Shown here: positions 41,752-49,923 of the stretch, one piece after another
Layout: each line of letters opens with the position of its first letter
How positions within the stretch are numbered: the first letter of the stretch is position 1
Assembly: GCA_965207805.1 (NCBI GenBank)
Contig: OZ242312.1
Span: 2,356,001-2,420,000 of the forward strand
DNA: 64,000 bases
Direction: 5' to 3'
From: Palauibacter sp965207805
Lineage (GTDB): Bacteria > Gemmatimonadota > Gemmatimonadetes > Palauibacterales > Palauibacteraceae
Translations under genes and position numbers: made by a program
The notes under the pieces: generated by a model
Told to the model about the DNA's origin: nothing
Database searches by the model: none
The model's input: the letters and a program-made list of their open reading frames with translations, nothing else

Positions 41752-42290
41752 ATCGGCCCCTCCTCGCGCCACACCTCGGCGAGGTCGCGGCGCAGCTTCT
41801 TCATCCCCTGGTAGACGTTGGCTCTCGCGGCTTCGGGGGAGGCCCCCATCCGGCCGGCGATCGTCGCGTAATCCAACTGCTCGATCCAGCGGAGCCAGAC
41901 GGCGTCCCGCTGCCGCCGGGGGAGTGCCGCGACACCCTTCCGGACGCGCGCCGCGGCGGCTTCGGAGAGCCGAGCGCCGGCGGCATCGGTCGAGGCCGGG
42001 GACGCGGACCTCACCTCGTCCGCGTGCGTCATGAGCAACTCCGAGCGCCGGCGGCGCGTGGCCAGACGGTCGAGCGCCCGCCGGGTCGCGACGCGATACA
42101 GCCATGCGCGGATGTTCACGGCATCTCCAGCCTCGGGCCGCGCGCGGAGCGCCGTCACCCACAGGTCCTGCACGACGTCTCGGGCCTCGTCCGCGTTACC
42201 GAGCATTGCGGCCACATGGCGCTGCAATTCAGGGCCGTATCGCTCGGACCAGCCCCTCACCCCGCACTCGGACTCCGTCCCTGTGGTCAT
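41748..42290 (-). CDS. ECF-type RNA polymerase sigma factor
   Basis: Encodes 180 residues. Region 2 is about 15-75 (DEARDVVQDLWVTALRA, IRAWLYRVATRRALD) and region 4 about 115-170 (LPRRQRDAVWLRWIEQLDYATIAGRMGASPEAARANV). Lack of regions 1.1 and 3 makes it an extracytoplasmic-function sigma. The next gene overlaps by 4 bases and encodes a zinc-finger/alkyltransferase fusion, expected to be its anti-sigma. No transmembrane segment is present in the pair, so the signal is cytoplasmic. The 209-base gap upstream may contain an autoregulated promoter, but I see no clear -35/-10 pair. Confidence 0.9.
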   Translation of the reverse strand: MTTGTESECGVRGWSERYGPELQRHVAAMLGNADEARDVVQDLWVTALRARPEAGDAVNIRAWLYRVATRRALDRLATRRRRSELLMTHADEVRSASPASTDAAGARLSEAAAARVRKGVAALPRRQRDAVWLRWIEQLDYATIAGRMGASPEAARANVYQGMKKLRRDLAEVWREEGPI

Positions 42291-42499
42291 GCGCCTTGGC
42301 TCCGCCTTTCTCCGCCCGCCAACGCTCGTTCTCGCCCCCTACAACGTATCGCCGCGGAAACCGTGAAAACCGGACGCGCCGGAACTGGCCGCGCAAGCGT
42401 GTGAATCGTACCGTGTGGACCCGCGGCCCACCCGGGCCCGAAGAGCACAGCGGCGGCGGGCGCGCCGCCGAACATCCCAGCGGCAGAACCGAGGCTCTC

Positions 42500-43651
42500 T
42501 TGAAATCAGCACATATCGGAACCCTATCGTCCCCAACCTGCATCGCGGTCTCGCTCGCGGCCGCATTCCTCGCGACGGCCTGCGCCGGTAACGCCGGAGG
42601 GGAAGCCGAGGCCGCGACCAACGAGAACGGCGCGGAGAGCGGCGCGGAGAACGCTGCCGTGAGCCGCGACCCGCTCCCGGAAGAGCGGCGCTTCGCCAGC
42701 CTGACTCAACTCACCTTCGAGGGGGAGAACGCCGAGGCCTACTACTCTTCGGACGGACAGCGGCTGATCTTCCAGCGCCGCCACGAGGGCGAGTACGAGT
42801 GCGACCAGATCTTCACCATCGGGGTTGAGGGCGGTGAGCCGAATCTCGTCTCGACGGGCCTCGGGCGGACCACCTGCTCCTACTTCTTCCCGGACGACTC
42901 GCGGATCATCTACAGCTCCACGCATCACGTGGCGCCCGAGTGTCCTCCGCCACCGGACATGCGGCGCGGGTACGTGTGGCCGCTCCACGACTTCGACATC
43001 TACACGGCGGACCCGGACGGTTCCGACGTCCAGCCGATCTTCTCGAGTCCCGGCTACGACGCGGAGGCGACCCTCTCTCCGGACGGGTCGCGGGTCGTCT
43101 TCACCTCCACGCGCGACGGAGATCTGGACATCTACACGATGAATCCCGACGGCTCCGACGTCCGGCAGCTCACAAACGAACCCGGATACGATGGCGGGCC
43201 CTTCTTCTCCCCGGACGGATCGAAGATCGTCTACCGGGCGAGATACCCCGAGAGCGAAGAGGAACTCGCGGACTACCAGGCGCTCCTGGCCGACGGGCTC
43301 GTCCGGCCCGGCGTGCTCGACATCTACGTGATGGATGTGGACGGCTCGAACCGGGTGCGTCTCACGGACAACGAGGCCGCGAACTTCGCCCCCTTCTTCC
43401 ACCCGAGCGGCGAGAAGGTGATCTTCGCCTCGAACCTGCACGAGGACGATCCCCGCAGCCGCAATTTCGACCTCTTCCTCGTGAACCTGGACGGCACAGG
43501 GCTGGAGCAGGTGACGTTCAGCGAGGATTTCGAGAGTTTCCCCATGTTCAGCCCGGACGGCCGTTATCTCGTGTTCGGGTCGAACCGGCACGGATCCCAC
43601 CTGGGCAACACGAACATCTTCATCGCCGAGTGGATCGACGATCTGCCCTGA
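42500..43651 (+). CDS. TolB-like beta-propeller lipoprotein
   Basis: I start at a TTG (42500) with GAGG five bases upstream; the frame upstream of it is arginine-rich and not signal-like. Encodes 383 residues: a lipoprotein-type signal ending at the cysteine in LATACAG, a spacer of Asn/Glu/Ala, then WD40-like PD40 repeats (YYSSDGQRLIFQ, LSPDGSRVVFTS, FSPDGSKIVYR, FSPDGRYLVFGS). Similar to the propeller of TolB and of many surface-exposed lipoproteins; it probably binds protein partners. No tol or pal genes adjoin it, so it is not TolB itself. Confidence 0.82.
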   Translation: MKSAHIGTLSSPTCIAVSLAAAFLATACAGNAGGEAEAATNENGAESGAENAAVSRDPLPEERRFASLTQLTFEGENAEAYYSSDGQRLIFQRRHEGEYECDQIFTIGVEGGEPNLVSTGLGRTTCSYFFPDDSRIIYSSTHHVAPECPPPPDMRRGYVWPLHDFDIYTADPDGSDVQPIFSSPGYDAEATLSPDGSRVVFTSTRDGDLDIYTMNPDGSDVRQLTNEPGYDGGPFFSPDGSKIVYRARYPESEEELADYQALLADGLVRPGVLDIYVMDVDGSNRVRLTDNEAANFAPFFHPSGEKVIFASNLHEDDPRSRNFDLFLVNLDGTGLEQVTFSEDFESFPMFSPDGRYLVFGSNRHGSHLGNTNIFIAEWIDDLP

Positions 43652-43726
43652 TGCGTTGACGCGGCCCGCGCCCGGGGCTGCCAGTGACGGACGTCGCCCG
43701 CGGACCGTCTAGTCCCTGAAGACAGT

Positions 43727-43750
43727 CCCGGCGGCGAACCGGCCGCCGGG
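43727..43750 (+). terminator. Stem-loop between propeller lipoprotein and FecR-domain gene
   Basis: CCCGGCGGC (43727-43735) and GCCGCCGGG (43742-43750) form a perfect nine-base stem around gaaccg. No U-tract. It sits between the upstream stop (43651) and the GGGAG site of the next gene. Confidence 0.4.
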
Positions 43751-43780
43751 GGCGGGGATCGGAAGACACGGGAGCTTGGG

Positions 43781-45985
43781 ATGCGGTTCGCAAATGCGAC
43801 AGAAGACTCCGGAGCGCCCCGGCGGTTGCGGGGCCGGCGGCGGGTGTGGGCGGTCGGGGTGGCGTGGGGCCTCTCGTTCGCCGTGCCCCCGGTCTCCGCC
43901 CAGGAGGCGGAGACCTCGATCGACTACGACGCCGCGATCGCGCAGAGCGGGATCGAGGGCAGCTACGGATACCTGCGCGCGCTGGACGGGTCAGCGACGC
44001 TCATCCAGGGAGACACCCGGGAGCGCGTCCAGCTCGCGGTGAACGAGCCCATCCTCGCCGGCGACCGGATCTTCGCGTCCGGCGAATCGCGCGTCGAGAT
44101 CTCGCTCGCCGATGGGAACCTTGTCCGGATCGGGGACCGGGCGGAACTTCTCTTCCGCGCGCTCGCCAACTCTCCGGATACGAGCGATCCCGCATCCATC
44201 CTCGAACTCGTGCGCGGGTCGCTGCAATTCGTAGTGGCCACGAACCCGCCGGACTCCGAGTGGCCCTCCATCATCACACCGAACGCGACGATCCGGCCGC
44301 GGGGAGCCGGCTCCTTCCTGATCGTCGTCGACGACGAACGCCGCAGCGAGGTCGTCGTGCGCGAGGGGGTGGCGGAAGTCACGACCGAGACGGAACTCGC
44401 AGAGGTTCGCCGCGGAGAGAGCCTCCTCGTCGAGGGTGCGCGGGGTGACCGGCTCCGCTTCGCGGCGGCCCCGGGTCTCGATCGCCTGGAGGCGTGGGGC
44501 CAGGGGCTCGGCGACTACGCGTCTGGCGAGTACACCGCTCATGTGGATCCGGATCTCCACTACGCCGCGTCTTCGCTCCGCGGGCACGGATCGTGGGTAC
44601 ACGTCGACGCGGGGGTGGCGTGGCGCCCGCGGGTGTCCACGGGCTGGGCGCCGTACCGGCACGGGCGCTGGCGACACACGCCCAGCGGGATGTTCTGGGT
44701 CTCGTACGAACCGTGGGGCTGGGTGCCTTACCACTACGGGTACTGGGATCTCGATCCCGGCTGGGGCTGGATCTGGTTCCCGGGCCGGCGTTTCGCTGTC
44801 GCGCACGTGTACTGGTACTGGGGCCCGAGCTACGCGGGCTGGATTCCCTCGGGCTACTACTGGCGCCACTACCGGAACTACTACGGGAGCGACTGGGGCT
44901 TCCACTTCGGGGTCTACGGACACGTCGGGGGCGGCTTCGGGCGCTATCGGCACTGGACGTTCCTGCCGCACGCCCGCCTCGGACACCGGCGACAGCACTT
45001 CTACTCGGTGGGCGGCTCGGCCTTCGGGCGTGGACGGAAGGCGGTCGAGCGCGGCGTGCTGCTGACGGACTCCCGGCTGCTCGGGCGCCAGGCGCAGCGG
45101 AGACCCGCGCAAACGCTGGCGAGCTTGCGGCGTGCGGTGTCGCGTGACGGGAGAACGGCCGTCAATGCGGACGGCTTCATCGATCGCGGCGCGGGTCTGC
45201 CGCGGGAGGTCGAGCGCGTCGTGCTGCGAGGGCGCGATGGGCGGTTGGCCCGCCCGCGCGACGCGACCGCCGGAGCGCCTAGCGGCGTTTCGCGGACGGC
45301 CGGCGCGCCGCCGGTGCGCGTGACCAGGCGGTCGCCGGAGGCGGGCACGTTGCGGCTGGAGCGGGCCGGCGTTCAGGGGACGACGCGGACCGGCGTGCAG
45401 CGCGCGACGCCGCCCCCGGCCGGGACCGGCGCCCGCCCGGCGATCCGGCGGCCCACGGCGCGGGATGTGCCCGACGCCGCGAGACGCCCCGCCGTGCGAC
45501 CCACGACGCGGACGGGCTCCGGTGGCGTGCAGCGCGCGTCCCCGCGGACGGGCGACGACGGCGTTCGTCGGATCGTCCGTCCGCGCACGGCGCGGGAGTC
45601 GCCGGCCGTTCGGCGGACGGGGAGCACGACCACGCGGCCGACGGCACGGCCGAATCCGGCGAGACCGACCGTGCGGTCCGCCCCGCCGCGGCCGGCTGTG
45701 CGGCCCACGACAGCGAGGCCCTCCCGGCCCGTTGTTCGTCGCCCACCGTCGTCGACGAGACCCGTGACCCGGCAGTCCGTCCCGAGGTCACCGCGGCCGG
45801 CGGTGCGGCCCCCCAGTTCATCGAGGTCGAGCGGCACCGTCAGACGTTCCGGCGGCGGATCCCGATCCGGGGGTGCGGTCAGACGTTCCGGCGGCAGCTC
45901 CCGATCCGGGGGCGCGGTCCGCCGCTCCGGCGGCAGCACGCGGTCGACCGGCGCCACCCGCGCACGCGGCCGATCCGGGACTTAG
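43781..45985 (+). CDS. FecR-domain protein with aromatic repeat region and disordered tail
   Basis: Encodes 734 residues with a Sec signal peptide (ends PPVSAQEA). A FecR-like beta domain (about 60-210: LADGNLVRIGDRAELLFR, LVRGSLQFVV) is followed by a Tyr/Trp/Gly/His-rich region (about 250-410: WGWVPYHYGYWDLDPGWGW, a DUF6600-like pattern), and a long Arg/Pro/Ser/Thr-rich low-complexity tail from about 470 to the end. The tail ends in 13-residue repeats (VRRSGGSSRSGGA). It is probably an envelope or surface protein; no FecI/FecA partner is present. The tail would be highly cationic. Confidence 0.82.
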   Translation: MRFANATEDSGAPRRLRGRRRVWAVGVAWGLSFAVPPVSAQEAETSIDYDAAIAQSGIEGSYGYLRALDGSATLIQGDTRERVQLAVNEPILAGDRIFASGESRVEISLADGNLVRIGDRAELLFRALANSPDTSDPASILELVRGSLQFVVATNPPDSEWPSIITPNATIRPRGAGSFLIVVDDERRSEVVVREGVAEVTTETELAEVRRGESLLVEGARGDRLRFAAAPGLDRLEAWGQGLGDYASGEYTAHVDPDLHYAASSLRGHGSWVHVDAGVAWRPRVSTGWAPYRHGRWRHTPSGMFWVSYEPWGWVPYHYGYWDLDPGWGWIWFPGRRFAVAHVYWYWGPSYAGWIPSGYYWRHYRNYYGSDWGFHFGVYGHVGGGFGRYRHWTFLPHARLGHRRQHFYSVGGSAFGRGRKAVERGVLLTDSRLLGRQAQRRPAQTLASLRRAVSRDGRTAVNADGFIDRGAGLPREVERVVLRGRDGRLARPRDATAGAPSGVSRTAGAPPVRVTRRSPEAGTLRLERAGVQGTTRTGVQRATPPPAGTGARPAIRRPTARDVPDAARRPAVRPTTRTGSGGVQRASPRTGDDGVRRIVRPRTARESPAVRRTGSTTTRPTARPNPARPTVRSAPPRPAVRPTTARPSRPVVRRPPSSTRPVTRQSVPRSPRPAVRPPSSSRSSGTVRRSGGGSRSGGAVRRSGGSSRSGGAVRRSGGSTRSTGATRARGRSGT
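45839..45955 (+). repeat. 39-base tandem repeat, three units
   Basis: Units at 45839-45877, 45878-45916 and 45917-45955 encode the 13-residue cationic repeat VRRSGG-SRSGGA (with the fourth variable residue) at the end of the FecR-domain protein. The first two units are nearly identical, the third diverged. In-frame period means copy number can change without a frameshift. Confidence 0.75.
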
Positions 45986-46566
45986 CGGATTCGAGATCCG
46001 GGATCCGGCCATATGGCCGGGTCCCGCTCCATCTCGGGCTCCGGTTCGACGCCGAGCGCCTCGACCATGCGCACGTAGTAGTTGAAGAAGCCGACGACCT
46101 CGGTCGCGGTCAGAATCTGCGCGTCGGTCCAGCCGGCCTCCCGCAACTCGTCGATGTCCCGACGAGCCGTGGAGGTCGGCTCGCGGGTGATCGCCACAGC
46201 GTAGTCCATCAACCGGCGCGTCTTCGCGTCGAGCCCCGCCGTCCGATAGTCGATCCGGATCGCGCGAGCCAGTTCATCGTCTCCGGCGGCCTGACGGAGA
46301 TCCTCTCCGTGCGCCTCCGTTCAGTAGAAGCAATCAAGTTCGCGCGAGGTCACGGTCGCCAGCATCTCCCGCACGTCCCGTCCCAGCGGTCCTGGCGCGA
46401 GCATCAACGCCTCGTAGAGCTGGATCGAGGCACGCATGACGGGCGGGTTCAGGCTCTGGATGCCGATCACGTTGAAGACGCGCCCTGCTCGGCGGACGGC
46501 CTTCTCGTACTCGAGGGCGACGAGCCCGTTCGCTTCGTCGGGGGCTACCGTCTCGATATGCGGCAT
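45982..46566 (-). CDS. AhpD-like oxidoreductase, probable selenoprotein (CxxU)
   Basis: From the ATG at 46566 (GGAGG three bases before) the frame runs 81 codons to an in-frame TGA at 46323-46321 and then continues without a shift for 112 more codons to TAA. The first part ends ...ELDCFY and the second begins TEAHGEDLR; in AhpD/CMD-family proteins this is the active-site helix CxxC-x3-H. The TGA is exactly the second cysteine, giving C79-F-Y-U82-TEA-H86. Both halves are in the same frame and style and the second half supplies the rest of the helical fold. A hairpin follows the TGA. The best explanation is selenocysteine insertion; a nonsense mutation is the alternative. Confidence 0.75.
46294..46310 (-). 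promoter_or_regulatory. Candidate bacterial SECIS hairpin
   Basis: On the minus strand ACGGAGAGGATCTCCGT forms a seven-base perfect stem with loop GGA. The stem starts 10 bases and the loop 17 bases after the TGA, and the loop begins with G, all consistent with the loose bacterial SECIS model. It lies within the coding sequence of the AhpD-like gene. Confidence 0.5.
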
Positions 46567-46627
46567 TTCGCCTCCTGTGGGCGGCGGACCCGGGGTCCGA
46601 ATCAACTCAGCGGCGGAAACCGGTTCC

Positions 46628-47656
46628 TCAGCGTACGAGGAAGCCGTCCCGCCACGGATCCTCCGGATCGACGAGGAACTCGTGGCGGCCCGTAACCCAG
46701 GCCCGGCCGCCGACCTCCGGCACGACGGCCGCGTGGCCGCCCACCGACGTCGTGTCGACGACGCGGCCGCTGAACCGGCCGCCGATGATGCTCTCGACGA
46801 TAATCTCCGAATCGCCGGAGTACTCCCCACGCGCGTGAAGGATGGCGAGGCGGCCGCTCACGGCGGTCCCGGTCGGACTTCGGTCGAGTTCCCCGTCCGC
46901 GAAGATGCAGACGTGCCGCGAGTGGTGCGCGGCGTCGGCCGGCGTACCGGTGAACACTGTGCCGTAGAGAAACCCGAGATCGGGATCGTCCGGATGCGCG
47001 ATGTCGCCCCCGGCGGACGAGGACACTGCCCGTGTGATCCGGCGCCCCGCGTCGATGAGGTCGGCGCCGCCGCCCGGGGTGAGCGAGAGCCCGAGCGCGT
47101 CCGCATCGACGTAGGCGTAGAAGGCCCCGCCGAAGGCGAGGTCGTATGACACCGTACCCAGCCCCTCGACCTCCACTGCCCGCCCCAGCGCGGGCGCGAA
47201 GGACGGCACGTTGAGGAACCGGACCTCCCGGACCCGCTCGCGATCCAGGATGGCGGTGGCGCGCACGAGCCCGGCGGGCGTGTCGATCGTCACGGGCCGC
47301 TCCCTGCCCGACCCGTCGATCCAGCCGGCTTCGACGGCGATCTTCGCCACGCCGATGATCCCGTGACCGCACATCGTCGAGTAGCCCTCGTTGTGCATGA
47401 ACAGGACGGAGAAGTCCGATCCGGGCCGCACGGGAGGCATCACGAGGCAGCCGTACATGTCCGCGTGCCCCCGCGGCTCCCACATCAGCGCGCGGCGGAG
47501 TTCGTCGTGTTCCGCCCGCGCCACGCGCCGCCGGGCGAGGACCGTGTCTCCCTCCAGCTCCGGGAAGCCCGCCACGATGACGCGCAGCGGCTCTCCCTCG
47601 GTGTGGGCGTCGATCGTCTCGATGCGAAGCCAGTGTTCGGGCGCGGTCCAGGTCAT
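46628..47656 (-). CDS. trans-3-Hydroxy-L-proline dehydratase (proline racemase family)
   Basis: Encodes 342 residues from an ATG behind GAGGAG. The first catalytic residue is C96 in MCGHG. At the second site, where proline and hydroxyproline epimerases have cysteine (DRSPCGTG), this protein has T262 (DRSPTGTA). The Cys/Thr pair is the mark of trans-3-hydroxy-L-proline dehydratases, which yield a precursor of proline. Its role is likely catabolism of collagen-like or peptide-derived hydroxyproline. The product is normally reduced by a ketimine reductase, not seen nearby. Confidence 0.86.
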   Translation of the reverse strand: MTWTAPEHWLRIETIDAHTEGEPLRVIVAGFPELEGDTVLARRRVARAEHDELRRALMWEPRGHADMYGCLVMPPVRPGSDFSVLFMHNEGYSTMCGHGIIGVAKIAVEAGWIDGSGRERPVTIDTPAGLVRATAILDRERVREVRFLNVPSFAPALGRAVEVEGLGTVSYDLAFGGAFYAYVDADALGLSLTPGGGADLIDAGRRITRAVSSSAGGDIAHPDDPDLGFLYGTVFTGTPADAAHHSRHVCIFADGELDRSPTGTAVSGRLAILHARGEYSGDSEIIVESIIGGRFSGRVVDTTSVGGHAAVVPEVGGRAWVTGRHEFLVDPEDPWRDGFLVR

Positions 47657-47795
47657 GTGAACTCCTCGGTGAAGCAGTGGCCCCCGTCGACGGGATCGTC
47701 GTATGCTGGCGTCGCTGATCTTACACCCCGCCGCCGAAGTCCGCTTCGGTGCCGGCTCGCCGCGCCGCACGATGATCATCGCCAAGGGAGAAGGC

Positions 47796-48419
47796 ATGAG
47801 ACCGAGGGCTGTCGCCGCCGAACTCGTGGGCACGTTCGCGCTCGCGCTGTCCGCCGTGATCTCCGTCAACAACCCCGGTTTTCCCGTCCCGTCGCCGGCG
47901 ATGGCGGGACTCACGCTGGGGGTTCTGGTTCACCTGCTCGGGCCTGTCTCGGGCTGTCTGCTCAACCCGGCGGTGACGATCGCCGTCTGGTCGATCGGCA
48001 GGCTCGGGGCGAAGGACGCCGGCACGTTCATCGCGGCGCAGTTCGCGGGGGCCGGACTGGCCCTCGCCCTCGGCAACGCCCTGTTCGCCGACCCCGTCGT
48101 GCTCCCCGTGGACGGTTCGGCCGGCACCGGCGTCGCCGAAATGCTGGGTGCCGCGCTGCTCGCCTTCACGATCGCGGCGGTCTTCATGGACCGGATCCCC
48201 GCCCGGCTGATTGGCGCCGTCATCGGCGCGGCACTCGTCGTGGGAATCTCCTGGGCCGCCCACGGATCGAACGGCGTGCTCAATCCCGCCGTGGCCCTGG
48301 GGATGGGCTCCTTCTCGTTCCCTTACGTCTGGGGACCGGTCGTCGGCGCCCTGATCGGCGCACATCTGTCCCGGTACGTGTGTGATCCGGGCGGCCGGAC
48401 GACCCGGGTCGATCCCTAG
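47796..48419 (+). CDS. MIP-family channel (aquaporin-like)
   Basis: Encodes 207 residues from an ATG with GGGAGAAGG upstream; a longer frame from 47703 adds an unlikely N-terminus. Six helices and the two half-helices are present with LNPAVTIAVW (N57) and LNPAVALGMG. In the second motif the arginine that normally follows NPA in the selectivity filter is a valine, so this is not a typical water or glycerol channel. It may pass ammonia, urea or another small neutral solute. Divergent from the hydroxyproline dehydratase gene and convergent with the VOC gene. Confidence 0.83.
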   Translation: MRPRAVAAELVGTFALALSAVISVNNPGFPVPSPAMAGLTLGVLVHLLGPVSGCLLNPAVTIAVWSIGRLGAKDAGTFIAAQFAGAGLALALGNALFADPVVLPVDGSAGTGVAEMLGAALLAFTIAAVFMDRIPARLIGAVIGAALVVGISWAAHGSNGVLNPAVALGMGSFSFPYVWGPVVGALIGAHLSRYVCDPGGRTTRVDP

Positions 48420-48817
48420 CGGTCGGAGAGGTCCTCGCCCTCGGGCGGATCCGGGGTCTCGCCCTCCGCGAGATCGCGGTAGAAGGTGAGTCCGTTCATG
48501 TCGAGGTCGTAGAAAGCGAACTCGCGGGTGCCCCAGGGGGTCCGCCGCAGCGCCGTGCGCTCGTGGAAGACGCCCAGGTTCCGGTATTCCTCGAACAGGT
48601 CCTCGACCGCGGGTACGACGAAGCGAAGCATGGGTCGTTCGACGCGGGACCACTCCTCCGCGTCGTGCCACTGGATGTGCAACTCGATCCCGTCCCGCCT
48701 TACGCCGGCGTACCCCGGATCGCGAGTGGAATCGGCGAAGGCGAGCTCGAAGCCGAGCCGTCCCACGTAGAAGCCGATCGCCGCGGCGACATCCCGCGAC
48801 GGAAGCACAGGCTGCAC
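48416..48817 (-). CDS. VOC-superfamily (glyoxalase/bleomycin-resistance-like) protein
   Basis: Encodes 133 residues from a GTG at 48817, just after the korB stop. Two beta-alpha-beta-beta-beta modules are visible: VLPSRDVAAAIGFYVGRLGF and ELHIQWHD in the first, and FEEYRNLGVFH and YDLDMNGLTFYRDL in the second. Closest in pattern to bleomycin-binding-like proteins. No substrate can be given. It follows the 2-oxoacid oxidoreductase genes and is probably the last gene of that unit. Confidence 0.78.
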   Translation of the reverse strand: MQPVLPSRDVAAAIGFYVGRLGFELAFADSTRDPGYAGVRRDGIELHIQWHDAEEWSRVERPMLRFVVPAVEDLFEEYRNLGVFHERTALRRTPWGTREFAFYDLDMNGLTFYRDLAEGETPDPPEGEDLSDR

Positions 48818-48849
48818 GGCCTCGAGTCGGGCCGCCCGCCCCTGGGCCG

Positions 48850-49923
48850 CTATCGGTAATTCTCCATCAGCGCGTCCAGCGCCTCGGCTCCCGGGCACAA
48901 CTCCTCGAAGGGGAGGTCCCACAGCGGCCGATCGACCGTCCCCAGCACGTCGTGCAGGTCCCTCGACTCCGGATCCACGTAGAGGAGCCCGGTCGGAACC
49001 TCGCCCGCGTTCTGCCGCTCGCGCAGGTAGCCGTACACGGCGTCCCTGTCCGTCGCGTCGTAGTCGCCCTCCACCTGCCGGAAGCGGATCACGCTGCCGT
49101 CGTGCATGCGGACGTCGCGCACATCGGCGGACCCTATGTCGGCCGTGATCTCGTCTGCGGGGGGGACGAAGTCCTTCGGAGCCACGAACGCGGCCTCGAC
49201 CGCTTCGCGAAAATGTTCGCGCGTATAGGCGTAGCTCTTCGTCGAACCCACGTGGTCGTTGAAGGTCACGCACGGAGAGATGACATCGACCAGGGCCAGG
49301 CCCGGGTGCCGGATCCCGGCCTTGATGATGGGGACGAGCTGGTTCTTGTCGCCGGAGAAGCCGCGGGCCACGAAGGTCGCGCCGATCGAGAGTCCGAGCA
49401 GGGCCGGATCGATGGGAGGCTGTTCGTTCGGGACACCCCGCTTCGACTTCGAGCCCATGTCGGCCGAGGCCGAGAACTGGCCCTTCGTCAGGCCGTAGAC
49501 CCCGTTGTTCTCGATGATGTAGAGGAGATTCAGATTGCGCCGCACCGCGTGGCAGAGCTGGCCGAGCCCGATCGAGAGCGAGTCCCCGTCCCCGGAAACG
49601 CCGATATAGACGAGGTCGCGGTTCGCGGCGTTCGCCCCGCTCGCGACCGACGGCATCCGCCCGTGCACGCTGTTGAAGCCGTGCGACTCGGACATGAAGT
49701 AGGCGGTCGTCTTCGACGAGCAGCCGATCCCGCTCATCTTGGCGGCCCGATGCGTGGGGATCGCGAGTTCCCACGCCGCCTCGATCAGCGCGGCGGTGAC
49801 GGAATCGTGACCGCAGCCCGCGCACAGCGTGGACATCACGCCCTCGTAGTCGCGGCGCGTGAGCCCCAGTTCGTTCTTCTCCAGACTCGGGTGGAAGACC
49901 CGCGGCTTCGCGATGTACGTCAT
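48850..49923 (-). CDS. korB: 2-Oxoacid:ferredoxin oxidoreductase, beta subunit
   Basis: Encodes 357 residues. Thiamine pyrophosphate binding is shown by SGDGDSLSIG and ENNGVYGLTKGQ; [4Fe-4S] cysteines lie in CAGCGHD, GIGCSS and SPCVTF. The start overlaps the stop of the alpha subunit. Together they oxidise a 2-oxoacid with CoA to acyl-CoA, CO2 and reduced ferredoxin. 2-Oxoglutarate is the usual substrate of this two-subunit type, but pyruvate or branched-chain acids are possible. Confidence 0.93.
   Translation of the reverse strand: MTYIAKPRVFHPSLEKNELGLTRRDYEGVMSTLCAGCGHDSVTAALIEAAWELAIPTHRAAKMSGIGCSSKTTAYFMSESHGFNSVHGRMPSVASGANAANRDLVYIGVSGDGDSLSIGLGQLCHAVRRNLNLLYIIENNGVYGLTKGQFSASADMGSKSKRGVPNEQPPIDPALLGLSIGATFVARGFSGDKNQLVPIIKAGIRHPGLALVDVISPCVTFNDHVGSTKSYAYTREHFREAVEAAFVAPKDFVPPADEITADIGSADVRDVRMHDGSVIRFRQVEGDYDATDRDAVYGYLRERQNAGEVPTGLLYVDPESRDLHDVLGTVDRPLWDLPFEELCPGAEALDALMENYR

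Noticed and set aside
45839..45955. CRISPR array
   Set aside because: The 39-base units are contiguous, without spacers, and encode an in-frame protein repeat.
45982..46566. Frameshift or two separate genes for the AhpD-like region
   Set aside because: Both parts are in the same frame with one TGA between them and no shift is needed; the second part lacks a convincing start and ribosome-binding site before its conserved helix.
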